Assembly: GCF_030704305.1 (NCBI RefSeq)
Contig: NZ_CP131935.1
Span: 1,426,001-1,490,000, forward strand
Origin: Massilia sp. R2A-15
GTDB lineage: Bacteria > Pseudomonadota > Gammaproteobacteria > Burkholderiales > Burkholderiaceae_D
Reading direction: 5' to 3'
Length of the DNA stretch: 64,000 nucleotides
Both the position numbers and the translations under genes were made by a program. The notes beneath the pieces were generated by a model. That model had not been told where the DNA came from and searched no databases. It worked only from the letters and a program-made list of their open reading frames with translations. Of the stretch, positions 41,206-49,700 are shown piece after piece (position 1 is the first letter of the stretch; every line of letters starts with the position of its first letter).

Positions 41206-42098
41206 GCAAAGTAGGATTTATCGGCCTCGGCATCATGGGCGTGCCGATGGCGGCAAATATTCTAAAGGGCGGCCACCAGCTGTTCGCGCACAGCCACAAG
41301 CCGGTGAGCGCGGAACTGAAGGACCTCGGCGCCATCGAGTGCGCCTCCGGCCGCGAAGTGGCGCAACAGGCCGACATCGTCATCATCATGGTGCCGGATA
41401 CGCCGAACGTGGCGTCGGTACTGTTCGACGAGGGCGGCGTGGCGGAGGGCCTCTCGCCCGGCAAGATCGTGGTGGACATGAGTTCGATCTCGCCGATCGA
41501 GACCAAGCAGTTCGCGCTGCGCATCAACGCGCTCGATTGCGCCTACCTGGACGCGCCGGTGTCAGGCGGTGAAGTCGGCGCGCGCGCCGGCAGCCTGACC
41601 ATCATGGTGGGCGGGCCGCAGGAAGCGTTCGACACCGTCAGGCCGCTGTTCGAGCTGATGGGCAAAAACATCACCCTCGTCGGCGGCAACGGCGACGGAC
41701 AGACCACCAAGGTGGCCAACCAGATCATCGTCGCGCTCAATATCGAGGCGGTCGGCGAGGCGCTGCTGTTCGCCTCGCGCATGGGCGCCGATGCGGCCAA
41801 GGTGCGGCAGGCGCTGATGGGCGGGTTCGCCGCGTCGCGCATCCTGGAGGTGCACGGCGAGCGCATGATCAAGCGGACCTTCGACCCGGGCTTCCGCATC
41901 GAGCTGCACCAGAAGGACCTGAACCTGGCGCTGTCGAGCGCGCGCGCGCTGGGCGTGTCGCTGCCGAATACCGCGACGGCGCAGGAATTGTTCAACAGCT
42001 GCGCTGCGCACGGCGGCAAAGCGTGGGATCATTCAGCATTGGTGCGCGCGCTCGAACTGATGGCCAATTACGAGATCGGCGCGCCTGTCCCTCAATAA
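41202..42098 (+). CDS. garR: 2-hydroxy-3-oxopropionate (tartronate semialdehyde) reductase
   Basis: A 298-residue beta-hydroxyacid dehydrogenase. N-terminal NAD(P) site GFIGLGIMGVPMAANI, substrate motif DAPVSGGEVGA, catalytic Lys in GDGQTTKVANQII and the cofactor-binding HQKDLNLAL. The match to GarR/GlxR is close over its whole length. It reduces tartronate semialdehyde to D-glycerate, the product used by the next gene. Overlaps garL by four bases. Confidence 0.92.
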   Translation: MSKVGFIGLGIMGVPMAANILKGGHQLFAHSHKPVSAELKDLGAIECASGREVAQQADIVIIMVPDTPNVASVLFDEGGVAEGLSPGKIVVDMSSISPIETKQFALRINALDCAYLDAPVSGGEVGARAGSLTIMVGGPQEAFDTVRPLFELMGKNITLVGGNGDGQTTKVANQIIVALNIEAVGEALLFASRMGADAAKVRQALMGGFAASRILEVHGERMIKRTFDPGFRIELHQKDLNLALSSARALGVSLPNTATAQELFNSCAAHGGKAWDHSALVRALELMANYEIGAPVPQ

Positions 42099-42114
42099 CG
42101 CACGGGAGTTGCGC

Positions 42115-43374
42115 ATGACCGAACCACGTAAGCTGTTGCGGCAGATGTTCGACGCCGCTGTCGAAGCGGCGCAATCGTCGCACTGCCTGCCGCCGCACCT
42201 GCCGGCGCCGCCGCGCGGACGCACCCTGGTGATCGGCGCCGGCAAGGCGTCCGCCGAGATGGCCCGCGTGGTGGAGCAGCACTGGCCCGGTGAACTGACT
42301 GGCCTGGTGGTCACGCGCTATGGCTACTCGGTGCCGTGCGAGCGCATCGAGATCGTCGAGGCCGCGCATCCGGTGCCCGACCAGGCGGGCATGGACGCGG
42401 CGCGCCGCATCCTCGGCTTAGTTCAAGGCCTGACCGCGGACGATCTGGTGATCTGCCTGATCTCGGGCGGCGGCTCGTCGCTGCTGGTGCTGCCGGGCGA
42501 CGACCTTGAGCTGGCCGACAAGCAGGAGATCAACAAGGCGCTGCTCAGGAGCGGCGCCACCATCGGCGAAATGAACTGCGTGCGGCGCCACCTGTCGGCC
42601 ATCAAGGGCGGACGGCTGGCGGCGGCCTGCCATCCGGCGAAAGTGGTGACGTTGCTGATTTCCGACGTGCCTGGCGACGACCCGGCCGATATCGCCAGCG
42701 GCCCGACCACGGCCGACCGCACCACCTGCGCGGACGCGCTGGCGATCCTGCGCCGCTACGGCATTTCGATGCCGGACAAGGTGAGAACGCTGCTGGAGGG
42801 CGGGGCCGGCGAATCGGTCAAGCCGGGCGATCCGCGCCTGGCCAACAGTGAAACGCGCATGATCACCACGCCGCAGATGGCGCTGGAGGCGGCCGCCGAA
42901 GTGGCGCGCTGCGCCGGCGTGCCGGTGCACATCCTGGGCGACAGCATCGAGGGGGAAGCGCGCGATGTGGGCATCGTCATGGCGGGCATTGCGCGCCAGG
43001 TGGTGACGCATGGGCAGCCGTTTGCGCGGCCGTGCATCCTTCTGTCGGGTGGCGAGACCACTGTCACGGTACGCGGCAATGGACGTGGCGGGCGCAATGT
43101 CGAGTTTTTGCTGTCGCTGGGGGTTACCCTGAATGGTCTGGCTGGCGTGCACGCGATTGCTTGCGATACCGATGGCGTGGATGGGCAAGAAGAGATTGCG
43201 GGCGCCTTGCTGGGGCCGGACACGCTGGCGCGCGCGTGGGAGCGGGGCATCAAGCCGCGCGACAGCCTGGCCAACAATGACGGGCATGGCTTCTTTCAGG
43301 CGCTGGGGGATTCGGTGATTTGCGGGCCGACGCTCACCAACGTCAACGACTTCCGGGCGATCTACATCGAGTGA
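42115..43374 (+). CDS. glycerate 2-kinase, class II (MOFRL/TtuD type)
   Basis: A 419-residue kinase with GAGKASAEMA near the N-terminus, LISGGGSSLLVLP, INCVRRHLSAIKGGRLA-like NCVRRHLSAIKGG, and the C-terminal MOFRL domain with LSGGETTVTVRGNGRGGRNVEF and DTDGVDG. This class makes 2-phosphoglycerate from D-glycerate and is unrelated in sequence to E. coli GarK, so a non-homologous replacement completes the pathway here. ATG at 42115 is preferred, with an ACGGGAG ribosome-binding site. Confidence 0.9.
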   Translation: MTEPRKLLRQMFDAAVEAAQSSHCLPPHLPAPPRGRTLVIGAGKASAEMARVVEQHWPGELTGLVVTRYGYSVPCERIEIVEAAHPVPDQAGMDAARRILGLVQGLTADDLVICLISGGGSSLLVLPGDDLELADKQEINKALLRSGATIGEMNCVRRHLSAIKGGRLAAACHPAKVVTLLISDVPGDDPADIASGPTTADRTTCADALAILRRYGISMPDKVRTLLEGGAGESVKPGDPRLANSETRMITTPQMALEAAAEVARCAGVPVHILGDSIEGEARDVGIVMAGIARQVVTHGQPFARPCILLSGGETTVTVRGNGRGGRNVEFLLSLGVTLNGLAGVHAIACDTDGVDGQEEIAGALLGPDTLARAWERGIKPRDSLANNDGHGFFQALGDSVICGPTLTNVNDFRAIYIE

Positions 43375-43382
43375 AACAGAGT

Positions 43383-43452
43383 GTCGTACCTGCGAAGGCA
43401 GGTACCCATACACAGCATATTCAGCATGGGTACCTGCCTGCGCAGGTACGAC
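43383..43452. repeat. palindromic repeat, family A copy 2
   Basis: Near-perfect inverted repeat: GTCGTACCTGCGAAGGCAGG then TACCCAT, spacer with CAGCATATTCAGC, then ATGGGTACCTGCCTGC and GCAGGTACGAC. It separates the convergent glycerate kinase and porin genes and could form a long hairpin that terminates both. Confidence 0.88.
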
Positions 43453-43460
43453 AATCAAAA

Positions 43461-44537
43461 TCAGAACGTGTGACGCACGCCCAGGTTGAAGGCCTTGTCG
43501 CCCGTACCGGCTTCGGTGTTGTTCGCCACCGTATAGCCCGCACCGTTCTTGTTGTGGATCCGGCCGTACGCCGTATACAGATTGGTGCGCTTCGACAGCG
43601 GATACAAATAACCCACGCCCCACGCGCGCGAGTCCTGGTTGAAGCTGGTCTTGTCGTCCTTGCGCATCACCGACGCCAGCAGGGTGCCGGTTCCGACCGG
43701 CGCGGACAATCCCAGCAGGATCTCGTTGCCGTCGGTCGACGGCGTTGGCTTGACGCCGCCGAACGGGTTGTTGGCATTGCCCAGCGGCGCGCTGTTGAAG
43801 CCCTTGTCGACGCCATACGCGATGTAGGCCTTGACCACCTTGAAGTCGTAGTTCGCCGCCAGCAGCGTGTTGGTGCCGATGTCGCGGTTGACCGCCGTGA
43901 CGCCAGGCGCCGCGGCCACATCGGAATTTTTGTTGTTGTAGGCCAGCCGCACGTTCAGCGGACCATTCGAGTAGCCGATCGATCCGCCGAACTGGCGGCC
44001 GGCCGAACTGCTGCCCGCCTGCTCGCCGACGCTGTACGCCACGTCGGCGCTGACGCCCATGGTCACCGGCGCGGAATAGATGATGGTATTGCTGGTGCGG
44101 ACGTTGGTGCCGGAATCGGGAAACTGGTTCTTCGACGTGCCCGCATAGCCGGTGCCGAAGGGATCTGCCACCTGCGCCAGCGCCTGGTGCCACGGCGTGT
44201 ATTGGCGGCCCAGCGTAACGGTGCCGACATTGGTCTTCAGTCCGACGAAGGCCTGGCGATTGAAGATGGTGCCTGCCGTGTCCACTTCGCCGGTGTCGAT
44301 CTTGACGCCGGTTTCAAGCGTGAACAGGGCCGACATGCCACCGCCCAGGTCCTCGGTGCCGCGAAAGCCGATGCGCGACGCCGATCCCACACCGCTGGTG
44401 ATCTTGGTGTAGTTGGCGACGCCGCCGCTTTCGCGCACCAGGCCAGCATCGACGATGCCGTAGATGGTGACGTTGGTCTGTGCCGATGCGGCTCCCGCGC
44501 CGGCGGCGAGGAGGGCGGCGATGATGGTTTTGTTCAT
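43461..44537 (-). CDS. Gram-negative porin of the glucarate cluster
   Basis: A 358-residue porin with signal peptide (NKTIIAALLAAGAGAASA), mature start QTNVTIYGIVDAGL, SRIGFRGTEDLGGG, FNRQAFVGL and VTLGRQYTP blocks, an anionic/cationic loop L3 region and C-terminal LGVRHTF with terminal Phe. It is the third gene after kdgD and the semialdehyde dehydrogenase on the minus strand (32 bp gap), so it probably serves for passage of aldarates through the outer membrane. Confidence 0.92.
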   Translation of the reverse strand: MNKTIIAALLAAGAGAASAQTNVTIYGIVDAGLVRESGGVANYTKITSGVGSASRIGFRGTEDLGGGMSALFTLETGVKIDTGEVDTAGTIFNRQAFVGLKTNVGTVTLGRQYTPWHQALAQVADPFGTGYAGTSKNQFPDSGTNVRTSNTIIYSAPVTMGVSADVAYSVGEQAGSSSAGRQFGGSIGYSNGPLNVRLAYNNKNSDVAAAPGVTAVNRDIGTNTLLAANYDFKVVKAYIAYGVDKGFNSAPLGNANNPFGGVKPTPSTDGNEILLGLSAPVGTGTLLASVMRKDDKTSFNQDSRAWGVGYLYPLSKRTNLYTAYGRIHNKNGAGYTVANNTEAGTGDKAFNLGVRHTF

Positions 44538-44569
44538 TGTGTCTCCAGTCGTTGTAGTAGTAAGAGTGT

Positions 44570-46153
44570 TCAGGCTTGCGAAAGTTCGCCGTCGCGCACC
44601 CGCCACAAGTTGAGCGGGTTGTCGTCCTGCAGCGCCTGCGGCAGAAGCCACGCGGGCATGTCCTGGTAGCTGACCGGACGCAGGAAGCGGTCGATCGCCG
44701 AGGCGCCGACGGACGTGCCGCGGCTGTCGGAGGTAGCGGGGAACGGGCCGCCGTGCACCATCGCATGCGACACTTCGACGCCGGTCGGGAAACCGTTCAC
44801 CAGCACGCGGCCGGCCTTGCGCTCGAGCGCCGGCAGCAGCGAGCGCGCCAGGTCACGGTCGCCTTCGGACACGAACATCGTCGCGGTCAGCTGGCCGTCG
44901 AGGTGCTCGGCGATTTCGCGAAACTGCGCGACATCGGCGCAACGAACCACCAGCGAAGCGGCGCCGAAGATTTCGTCCTCCAGCGCAGGGTTGGCGAGGA
45001 AGGTGGCGGCGTCGGTAACGAACAGCGCCGGCTGGCCGGCGCAGACGGTGGCGCCGTACTGGCCGCGCGCGACCAGCTTCACGCCGGCTTCTTTCGACAG
45101 CTTGTCCACGCCGCCGTTGAACGCAGCATGGATGCCTGGCGTGAGCATCGTCGCGCCGGTCTTTCCCTGCAGGGCGGTAGCGGCGGCGTCGATGAAGGTT
45201 TCGAGCGCGGGGCCTTCCAATGCGATGACCAGGCCGGGATTGGTGCAGAACTGGCCCGAGCCGAGCGTCAGCGAATCGACGAAGTCGGCGCCGATCTTGG
45301 CGGCGCCTTGCGACAGCGCTTCCGGCAGCATGAACATCGGATTGATGCTGCTCATTTCCGCGTACACGGGAATCGGCTCCGGGCGCTGGGCCGCGGCGCG
45401 CACCAGCGCCATGCCGCCCGCGCGCGAGCCGGTGAAGCCGACCGCCTTGACAGCCGGATGCGCCGCCAGCGCCTGGCCGATGGTGCGGCCGTCGCCATGC
45501 AGCATCGAGAACACGCCCTCGTGCATGCCGCAACTCGCGACCGCCGCCTGCAGGGCCTTGCCGACCAGCTCCGAGGTGCCAGGATGGGCGCCGTGCGCCT
45601 TCACGATCACCGGGCAGCCGGCGGCCAGCGCCGATGCGGTGTCGCCGCCGGCGACGGAAAACGCCAGCGGAAAGTTGGATGCGCCGAAGACGACGACCGG
45701 GCCGAGGCCGATTTTGCGCAGGCGCAGGTCGGGGCGCGGCGGCGTGCGCTGGGGCAGGGCCGAATCGAGCGCTGCGCCCAGCCAGCGGCCGTCGCGCACT
45801 ACCTTGGCGAACAGGCGCAGCTGGCCGACGGTGCGTCCGCGCTCGCCCTCGAGGCGCGCTTGCGGCAAGCCGGATTCCTGCATCGCGCGCTCGATCAGCG
45901 CCGGGCCCAGGTCCAGAATGTTCTGCGCGACCTGTTCCAGGAAAGCGGCGCGCTGTTCAGGCGTGGTGTCGCGATAGCTGTCGAACGCCTGTTCGGCCAA
46001 TACGCACGCGCGCTCGGCGTCCGTTAGCGTGGCGGCGCCGAAGGCCGGCTCGATTTCGCGGCCGGTGGACGGATCGATGGCACGGAACAAAGCCGCGCCG
46101 CCTTTGAATGCGGAGGCGCCGACCAGCGATTCGCCGTTGAGGGTGATGGACAT
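44570..46153 (-). CDS. aldehyde dehydrogenase, 2,5-dioxopentanoate (2-oxoglutarate semialdehyde) type
   Basis: A 527-residue NADP-type aldehyde dehydrogenase. Key motifs: [33 protein letters not shown] (cofactor-binding), [21 protein letters not shown] (general-base Glu) and [13 protein letters not shown] with the catalytic Cys. FGASNFP and GQFCTNPG are typical of the 2-oxoglutarate-semialdehyde dehydrogenase subgroup. With KdgD it converts 5-keto-4-deoxyglucarate to 2-oxoglutarate. Starts 11 bp after kdgD with an AAAGGA ribosome-binding site. Confidence 0.9.
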   Translation of the reverse strand: MSITLNGESLVGASAFKGGAALFRAIDPSTGREIEPAFGAATLTDAERACVLAEQAFDSYRDTTPEQRAAFLEQVAQNILDLGPALIERAMQESGLPQARLEGERGRTVGQLRLFAKVVRDGRWLGAALDSALPQRTPPRPDLRLRKIGLGPVVVFGASNFPLAFSVAGGDTASALAAGCPVIVKAHGAHPGTSELVGKALQAAVASCGMHEGVFSMLHGDGRTIGQALAAHPAVKAVGFTGSRAGGMALVRAAAQRPEPIPVYAEMSSINPMFMLPEALSQGAAKIGADFVDSLTLGSGQFCTNPGLVIALEGPALETFIDAAATALQGKTGATMLTPGIHAAFNGGVDKLSKEAGVKLVARGQYGATVCAGQPALFVTDAATFLANPALEDEIFGAASLVVRCADVAQFREIAEHLDGQLTATMFVSEGDRDLARSLLPALERKAGRVLVNGFPTGVEVSHAMVHGGPFPATSDSRGTSVGASAIDRFLRPVSYQDMPAWLLPQALQDDNPLNLWRVRDGELSQA

Positions 46154-46164
46154 GAAGTTTCCTT

Positions 46165-47127
46165 TTATTGGGGGCCGAGCGTCGCGATCAGCGCGCCGAG
46201 CTGTTCGCATTCCTGCGGATTGAGGTCGATCAGCGGCGTGCGCACCGGGCCTGCGGTATGGCCGACCAGCGTGGCGCCGGCCTTGACGATGCTTACTGCA
46301 TAGCCGGCCTTCTTGTTGCGGATCGCCAGATACGGCAGGAAGAAGTCGTCGATCAGGCGCGAGGTGGTGTCGCTGTCGCCGGTGCGCACGGCTTCGTAGA
46401 ATTCGATCGCGGTCTTTGGGATGAAATTGAAGACGGCCGACGAATACACCGGCACGCCCAGCGCCTTGTAGGCTTCCGCATACACTTCGGCGGTCGGCAG
46501 GCCGCCCAGGTAGGTGAAGCGGTTGCCGAGCTTGCGGCGGATGCTGACCATGGTTTCGATTTCTCCGACGCCGTCCTTGAAGCCGATCAGGTTGGGGCAG
46601 CGGTCGGCCAGTTGCAGCAGCGAGTCGGCATTGAGCTTGCAGACGTTGCGGTTGTAGATCACCACGCCGAACTTGACCGAGGCGCAGACGGCGGCGACGT
46701 GTTCGACCAGGCCGTCCTGGCTCGCTTCGGTCAGGTAGTGCGGCATCAGCAGGATGCCGTGGGCGCCGAGGCGCTCGGCTTCCTGCGCGTAGGCGATCGC
46801 GGTGCGGGTGGGGCCGCCGGCGCCGGCCAGGATCGGCACCTTGCCGCGGCAGGTTTCGACGGCGACCTTGACCACCTGGGTGTAGTCCTCGGGCGTGAGC
46901 GAGAAGAACTCGCCGGTGCCGCCGGCGACGAAGAGGGCGGTCGCGCCGTACGGGGCCAGCCACTCGAGGCGGTCGGCATAGGTCGAAGGAACGAAGTCGC
47001 CCTGCGCGTTGAAGTCGGTGATCGGGAACGACAGCAGGCCGGAGGAGAGGATCTGTTTCAGGTCTTGTGGAGTAAACATGTCGGGTGCGCCATTGAGTGA
47101 TGTGGAAGGAAGCGACTGGATGTCCAT
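46165..47127 (-). CDS. kdgD: 5-dehydro-4-deoxyglucarate dehydratase
   Basis: A 320-residue member of the dihydrodipicolinate synthase family (class I, Schiff base). [52 protein letters not shown] (Tyr general acid) and [12 protein letters not shown] (catalytic Lys) match KdgD along its length. It dehydrates and decarboxylates 5-keto-4-deoxy-D-glucarate to 2,5-dioxopentanoate. The start is uncertain: ATG 47127 lies only five bases from a predicted operator, and KdgD homologues usually begin near the internal ATG at 47079; neither has a good ribosome-binding site. Confidence 0.92.
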   Translation of the reverse strand: MDIQSLPSTSLNGAPDMFTPQDLKQILSSGLLSFPITDFNAQGDFVPSTYADRLEWLAPYGATALFVAGGTGEFFSLTPEDYTQVVKVAVETCRGKVPILAGAGGPTRTAIAYAQEAERLGAHGILLMPHYLTEASQDGLVEHVAAVCASVKFGVVIYNRNVCKLNADSLLQLADRCPNLIGFKDGVGEIETMVSIRRKLGNRFTYLGGLPTAEVYAEAYKALGVPVYSSAVFNFIPKTAIEFYEAVRTGDSDTTSRLIDDFFLPYLAIRNKKAGYAVSIVKAGATLVGHTAGPVRTPLIDLNPQECEQLGALIATLGPQ

Positions 47128-47131
47128 CGCT

Positions 47132-47151
47132 GTTATCAGTCATCGTACAAC
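47132..47151 (-). promoter_or_regulatory. putative GntR/FCD operator upstream of kdgD
   Basis: Minus strand reads GTTGTACGATGACTGATAAC, 18 of 20 identical with the gudD site at 38981-39000. It lies directly upstream of kdgD, so the kdgD-aldehyde dehydrogenase-porin unit is probably in the same regulon. Confidence 0.65.
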
Positions 47152-47208
47152 ATAAAAAATCGGATCGCAAGCCGGGATGTCGATTATTTGTTGGAGTTTG
47201 AGGAGGGA

Positions 47209-47235
47209 GGGGTCTGGTCCTGCGGACCTGACCCC
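47209..47235. repeat. palindromic repeat, family B copy 4
   Basis: Arms GGGGTCTGGTCC and GGACCTGACCCC with TGC between. In the intergenic region between kdgD and the GntR gene, 59 bp from another copy. Confidence 0.86.
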
Positions 47236-47293
47236 ATTTGTTGGTCCGCGGTGAAAACGCAGCGCGGTTACTCTGATCGCTGCGAATAAAAAT

Positions 47294-47321
47294 GGGGTCA
47301 GGTCGCGCAGGACCTGACCCC
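47294..47321. repeat. palindromic repeat, family B copy 5
   Basis: Arms GGGGTCAGGTC and GACCTGACCCC around GCGCAG, 27 bp before the GntR stop codon position. Both copies (4 and 5) carry AAAATGGGGTCAGG or GACCCCATTT flanks like the other members. Confidence 0.86.
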
Positions 47322-47347
47322 TCCCTTCGATTGGCGCGGACTCGATA

Positions 47348-48097
47348 TTACTGGCTGGCGCCTTCGATCATTTCCTGCGCGCGGCGCAGCCGTTCGCGGC
47401 TGTTCGACAGGTGGATGCGCATCGCGGCGCGCGCGGACTCGGGGTCCTGGCGCTTGATCGCATTGAAGATGTCTTCGTGCTCGTGGATCACGCGCTCCAT
47501 ATAGACAGCCGGATCGTCCTGCGCCAGCTTGGCCGAATTCAGGCGCGAGCGCGGAATGATATTGGTGCCAAGGTGGCTGAGGATATCGTGGAAGTAGCGG
47601 TTGCCCGACGACTGCGCGATCAGCAGGTGGAACTGCACATCGGACGGCACGGTGTCCGCGCCGGCGCGCACGCTTTCATGGAAGGTGTCGAGGGCAGTGC
47701 GCAGCTGCTGCAGCTGGGCGTCGCTGCGCCGGCTGGCGGCCAGGCCCGCCGCTTCCACTTCGAGACTGATGCGCAGCTCGAGGATCGCCAGCACGTCGCG
47801 CATGGTGATGACGGTGTTCGGGTCGATGCCCAGCGTGTGGGCGGGCGGTGGCTCCAGCACGAAGGTGCCGATGCCGTGGCGCGTCTCGACCAGGCCGGCC
47901 GCCTGCATGTGCGAGATCGCCTCGCGCACGACGGTGCGGCTCACGCCCAGCAGGCGCATGATTTCCGATTCGGTGGGCAGCTTGTCGCCCGGATCGAGCG
48001 AGCCGTCGCGGATGCTCTCGGTGATGTGCGCGACGACGCCCTGGGCCAGGTTGCGGTGCTTCTTGGGTGGCGCCGAAGGCAGCGAGGATGTATTCAT
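47348..48097 (-). CDS. GntR family regulator, FadR/FCD subgroup
   Basis: A 249-residue regulator. N-terminal winged helix: LAQGVVAHITESIRDGSLDPGDKLPTESEIMRLLGVSRTVVREAISHMQAAGLVETRHGIGTFV. The C-terminal FCD domain is helical, with the metal/ligand residues expected in DVQFHLLIAQSSGNRY and VIHEHEDIFNAIKRQD. ATG 48097 is preferred over the slightly longer frame. Divergent from gudP-garD; almost certainly the local regulator for aldarate use, with sites of the form GTYGTMNGAYRAC at three promoters. Effector is probably an aldarate or 5-keto-4-deoxyglucarate (inference). Confidence 0.92.
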   Translation of the reverse strand: MNTSSLPSAPPKKHRNLAQGVVAHITESIRDGSLDPGDKLPTESEIMRLLGVSRTVVREAISHMQAAGLVETRHGIGTFVLEPPPAHTLGIDPNTVITMRDVLAILELRISLEVEAAGLAASRRSDAQLQQLRTALDTFHESVRAGADTVPSDVQFHLLIAQSSGNRYFHDILSHLGTNIIPRSRLNSAKLAQDDPAVYMERVIHEHEDIFNAIKRQDPESARAAMRIHLSNSRERLRRAQEMIEGASQ

Positions 48098-48175
48098 TGA
48101 CGGTGGCCAGGACAAAAAAATAGTGGAAAAAAGCTGATTGCGTTTTCGATTTTTGCTGATTATACTACGACATCG

Positions 48176-48195
48176 GTTGTCAGACGACTGATGAC
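48176..48195 (+). promoter_or_regulatory. putative GntR/FCD operator in the gntR-gudP divergent region
   Basis: GTTGTCAGACGACTGATGAC, third copy of the extended motif, placed between the regulator gene (start 48097) and gudP (start 48285). The site could serve autoregulation and control of gudP-garD. Confidence 0.65.
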
Positions 48196-48284
48196 ACCCA
48201 CCTCAAGCCGCTGCAACAAAAGCAACGACGCCGACAAGGCGCCCAAGTGCACGCAGAGCCGAAAGCAGTATATTAGGAGACACA

Positions 48285-49688
48285 ATGAAGACCCTGCATA
48301 CCAACACGGCCGGACCGAACTCCGCCAAGGCATCCCGCGTTCGCTGGGGCATCCTGGCGATGCTGTTCCTCATCACCACGATCAACTACGCCGACCGCGC
48401 GACCATTTCCATCGCCGGCCCGGAAATCAAGAAGCTGCTTGGCCTCTCGCCGGTGCAGATGGGCTTTGTCTTTTCCGCCTTCGCCTGGTCGTACGTGCTG
48501 GCCCAGCTGCCAGGCGGCTGGCTGCTCGACAAGTTCGGCTCGAAAATCACCTACTTCTTCAGCATCTTCCTGTGGTCGGTGTTCACCATGTTGATGGGCA
48601 CCGTGGGCTTCTTCACCGGAGCCGCCGCCGTCGCGCTGCTGTTCACGCTGCGATTGCTGGTGGGCGCGGCCGAGGCGCCTTCGTTCCCCGGCAACAGCCG
48701 CATCACGTCGGCCTGGTTCCCCACGCAGGAGCGGGGCACCGCCGCGGCGATCTTCAACTCGGCGCAGTACTTCGCCACCGTGCTGTTTGCGCCGCTGATG
48801 GGATGGCTGGTGCACACCTACGGCTGGCAGAGCGTTTTCTACGTGATGGGCGGCCTGGGCATCGTCATGGCGTTCGTGTGGCAGAAGACCATCTACGGCC
48901 CGAAAGACCACCCGCGCATCAACGCCGCCGAGATGGACTACATCGAAAAGGGCGGCGCGCTGGTCGACCTCGAAAGCCGCCAGCCGGTCGCCGCGGCGCC
49001 GAAGCTGGACACCTGGCCGATCATCAAGCAGTTGCTGGGCAACCGCATGCTGCTGGGCGTGTACATCGGCCAGTACTGCATCACCACGCTGACCTACTTC
49101 TTCCTGACCTGGTTCCCGGTGTACCTGGTCACCGAGCGTCACATGACGATTCTGAAGGCCGGCTTCATCGCCGCGCTGCCGGCGGTGGCCGGCTTCCTGG
49201 GCGGGATCCTGGGCGGGTTCGTCTCCGACCGCATGCTCAAGGCCGGCTACTCGCTGTCGGCGGCGCGCAAGACCCCGATCGTCTGCGGCATGCTGCTGGC
49301 GATGACCATGATCGTCTGTAACTACGTGACCGCCGACTGGCTGGTCGTGGCGATGATGTCGCTGGCGTTCTTCGGCAAGGGCATTGGCGCTTTGGGCTGG
49401 GCGGTGGTGTCGGACACCTCGCCGAAAGAGGCGGGCGGCTTGAGCGGCGGCTTGTTCAACACCTTCGGCAACACCGCCGGCATCACGACCCCGATCGCCA
49501 TCGGCTACATCCTGCAGGCCACTGGTTCGTTTGCCGGCGCCCTGGTATTCGTCGGCGCCAACGCCGCGGTGGCGATCTTCTGCTACCTGGTTATCGTCGG
49601 CGAGATCAAGCGCGTCGAATTCAAACATGGCCCCGCAGCGCGCAAGGCCGATGCGCCGGTTGCGTTCAACACCGCAGCCAGCAAGTAA
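48285..49688 (+). CDS. gudP: glucarate/galactarate MFS transporter
   Basis: A 467-residue transporter of the anion:cation symporter group of the MFS, about 12 helices. N-terminal RWGILAMLFLITTINYADRATISIAGP, the SYVLAQLPGGWLLDKFGSK loop and AEAPSFPGNSRITSAWFPTQERGTA are diagnostic of the GudP/GarP/hexuronate group. An AGGAGAC ribosome-binding site precedes the ATG. It imports glucarate and galactarate with protons. Cotranscribed with garD 12 bp downstream. Confidence 0.93.
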   Translation: MKTLHTNTAGPNSAKASRVRWGILAMLFLITTINYADRATISIAGPEIKKLLGLSPVQMGFVFSAFAWSYVLAQLPGGWLLDKFGSKITYFFSIFLWSVFTMLMGTVGFFTGAAAVALLFTLRLLVGAAEAPSFPGNSRITSAWFPTQERGTAAAIFNSAQYFATVLFAPLMGWLVHTYGWQSVFYVMGGLGIVMAFVWQKTIYGPKDHPRINAAEMDYIEKGGALVDLESRQPVAAAPKLDTWPIIKQLLGNRMLLGVYIGQYCITTLTYFFLTWFPVYLVTERHMTILKAGFIAALPAVAGFLGGILGGFVSDRMLKAGYSLSAARKTPIVCGMLLAMTMIVCNYVTADWLVVAMMSLAFFGKGIGALGWAVVSDTSPKEAGGLSGGLFNTFGNTAGITTPIAIGYILQATGSFAGALVFVGANAAVAIFCYLVIVGEIKRVEFKHGPAARKADAPVAFNTAASK

Positions 49689-49700
49689 GGAAATCACATC

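Noticed and set aside
47200..47330. Two adjacent hairpins considered as a CRISPR-like or attenuator array
   Set aside because: They are two copies of the dispersed palindrome family B with unrelated spacing; no regular repeat-spacer pattern or cas genes.
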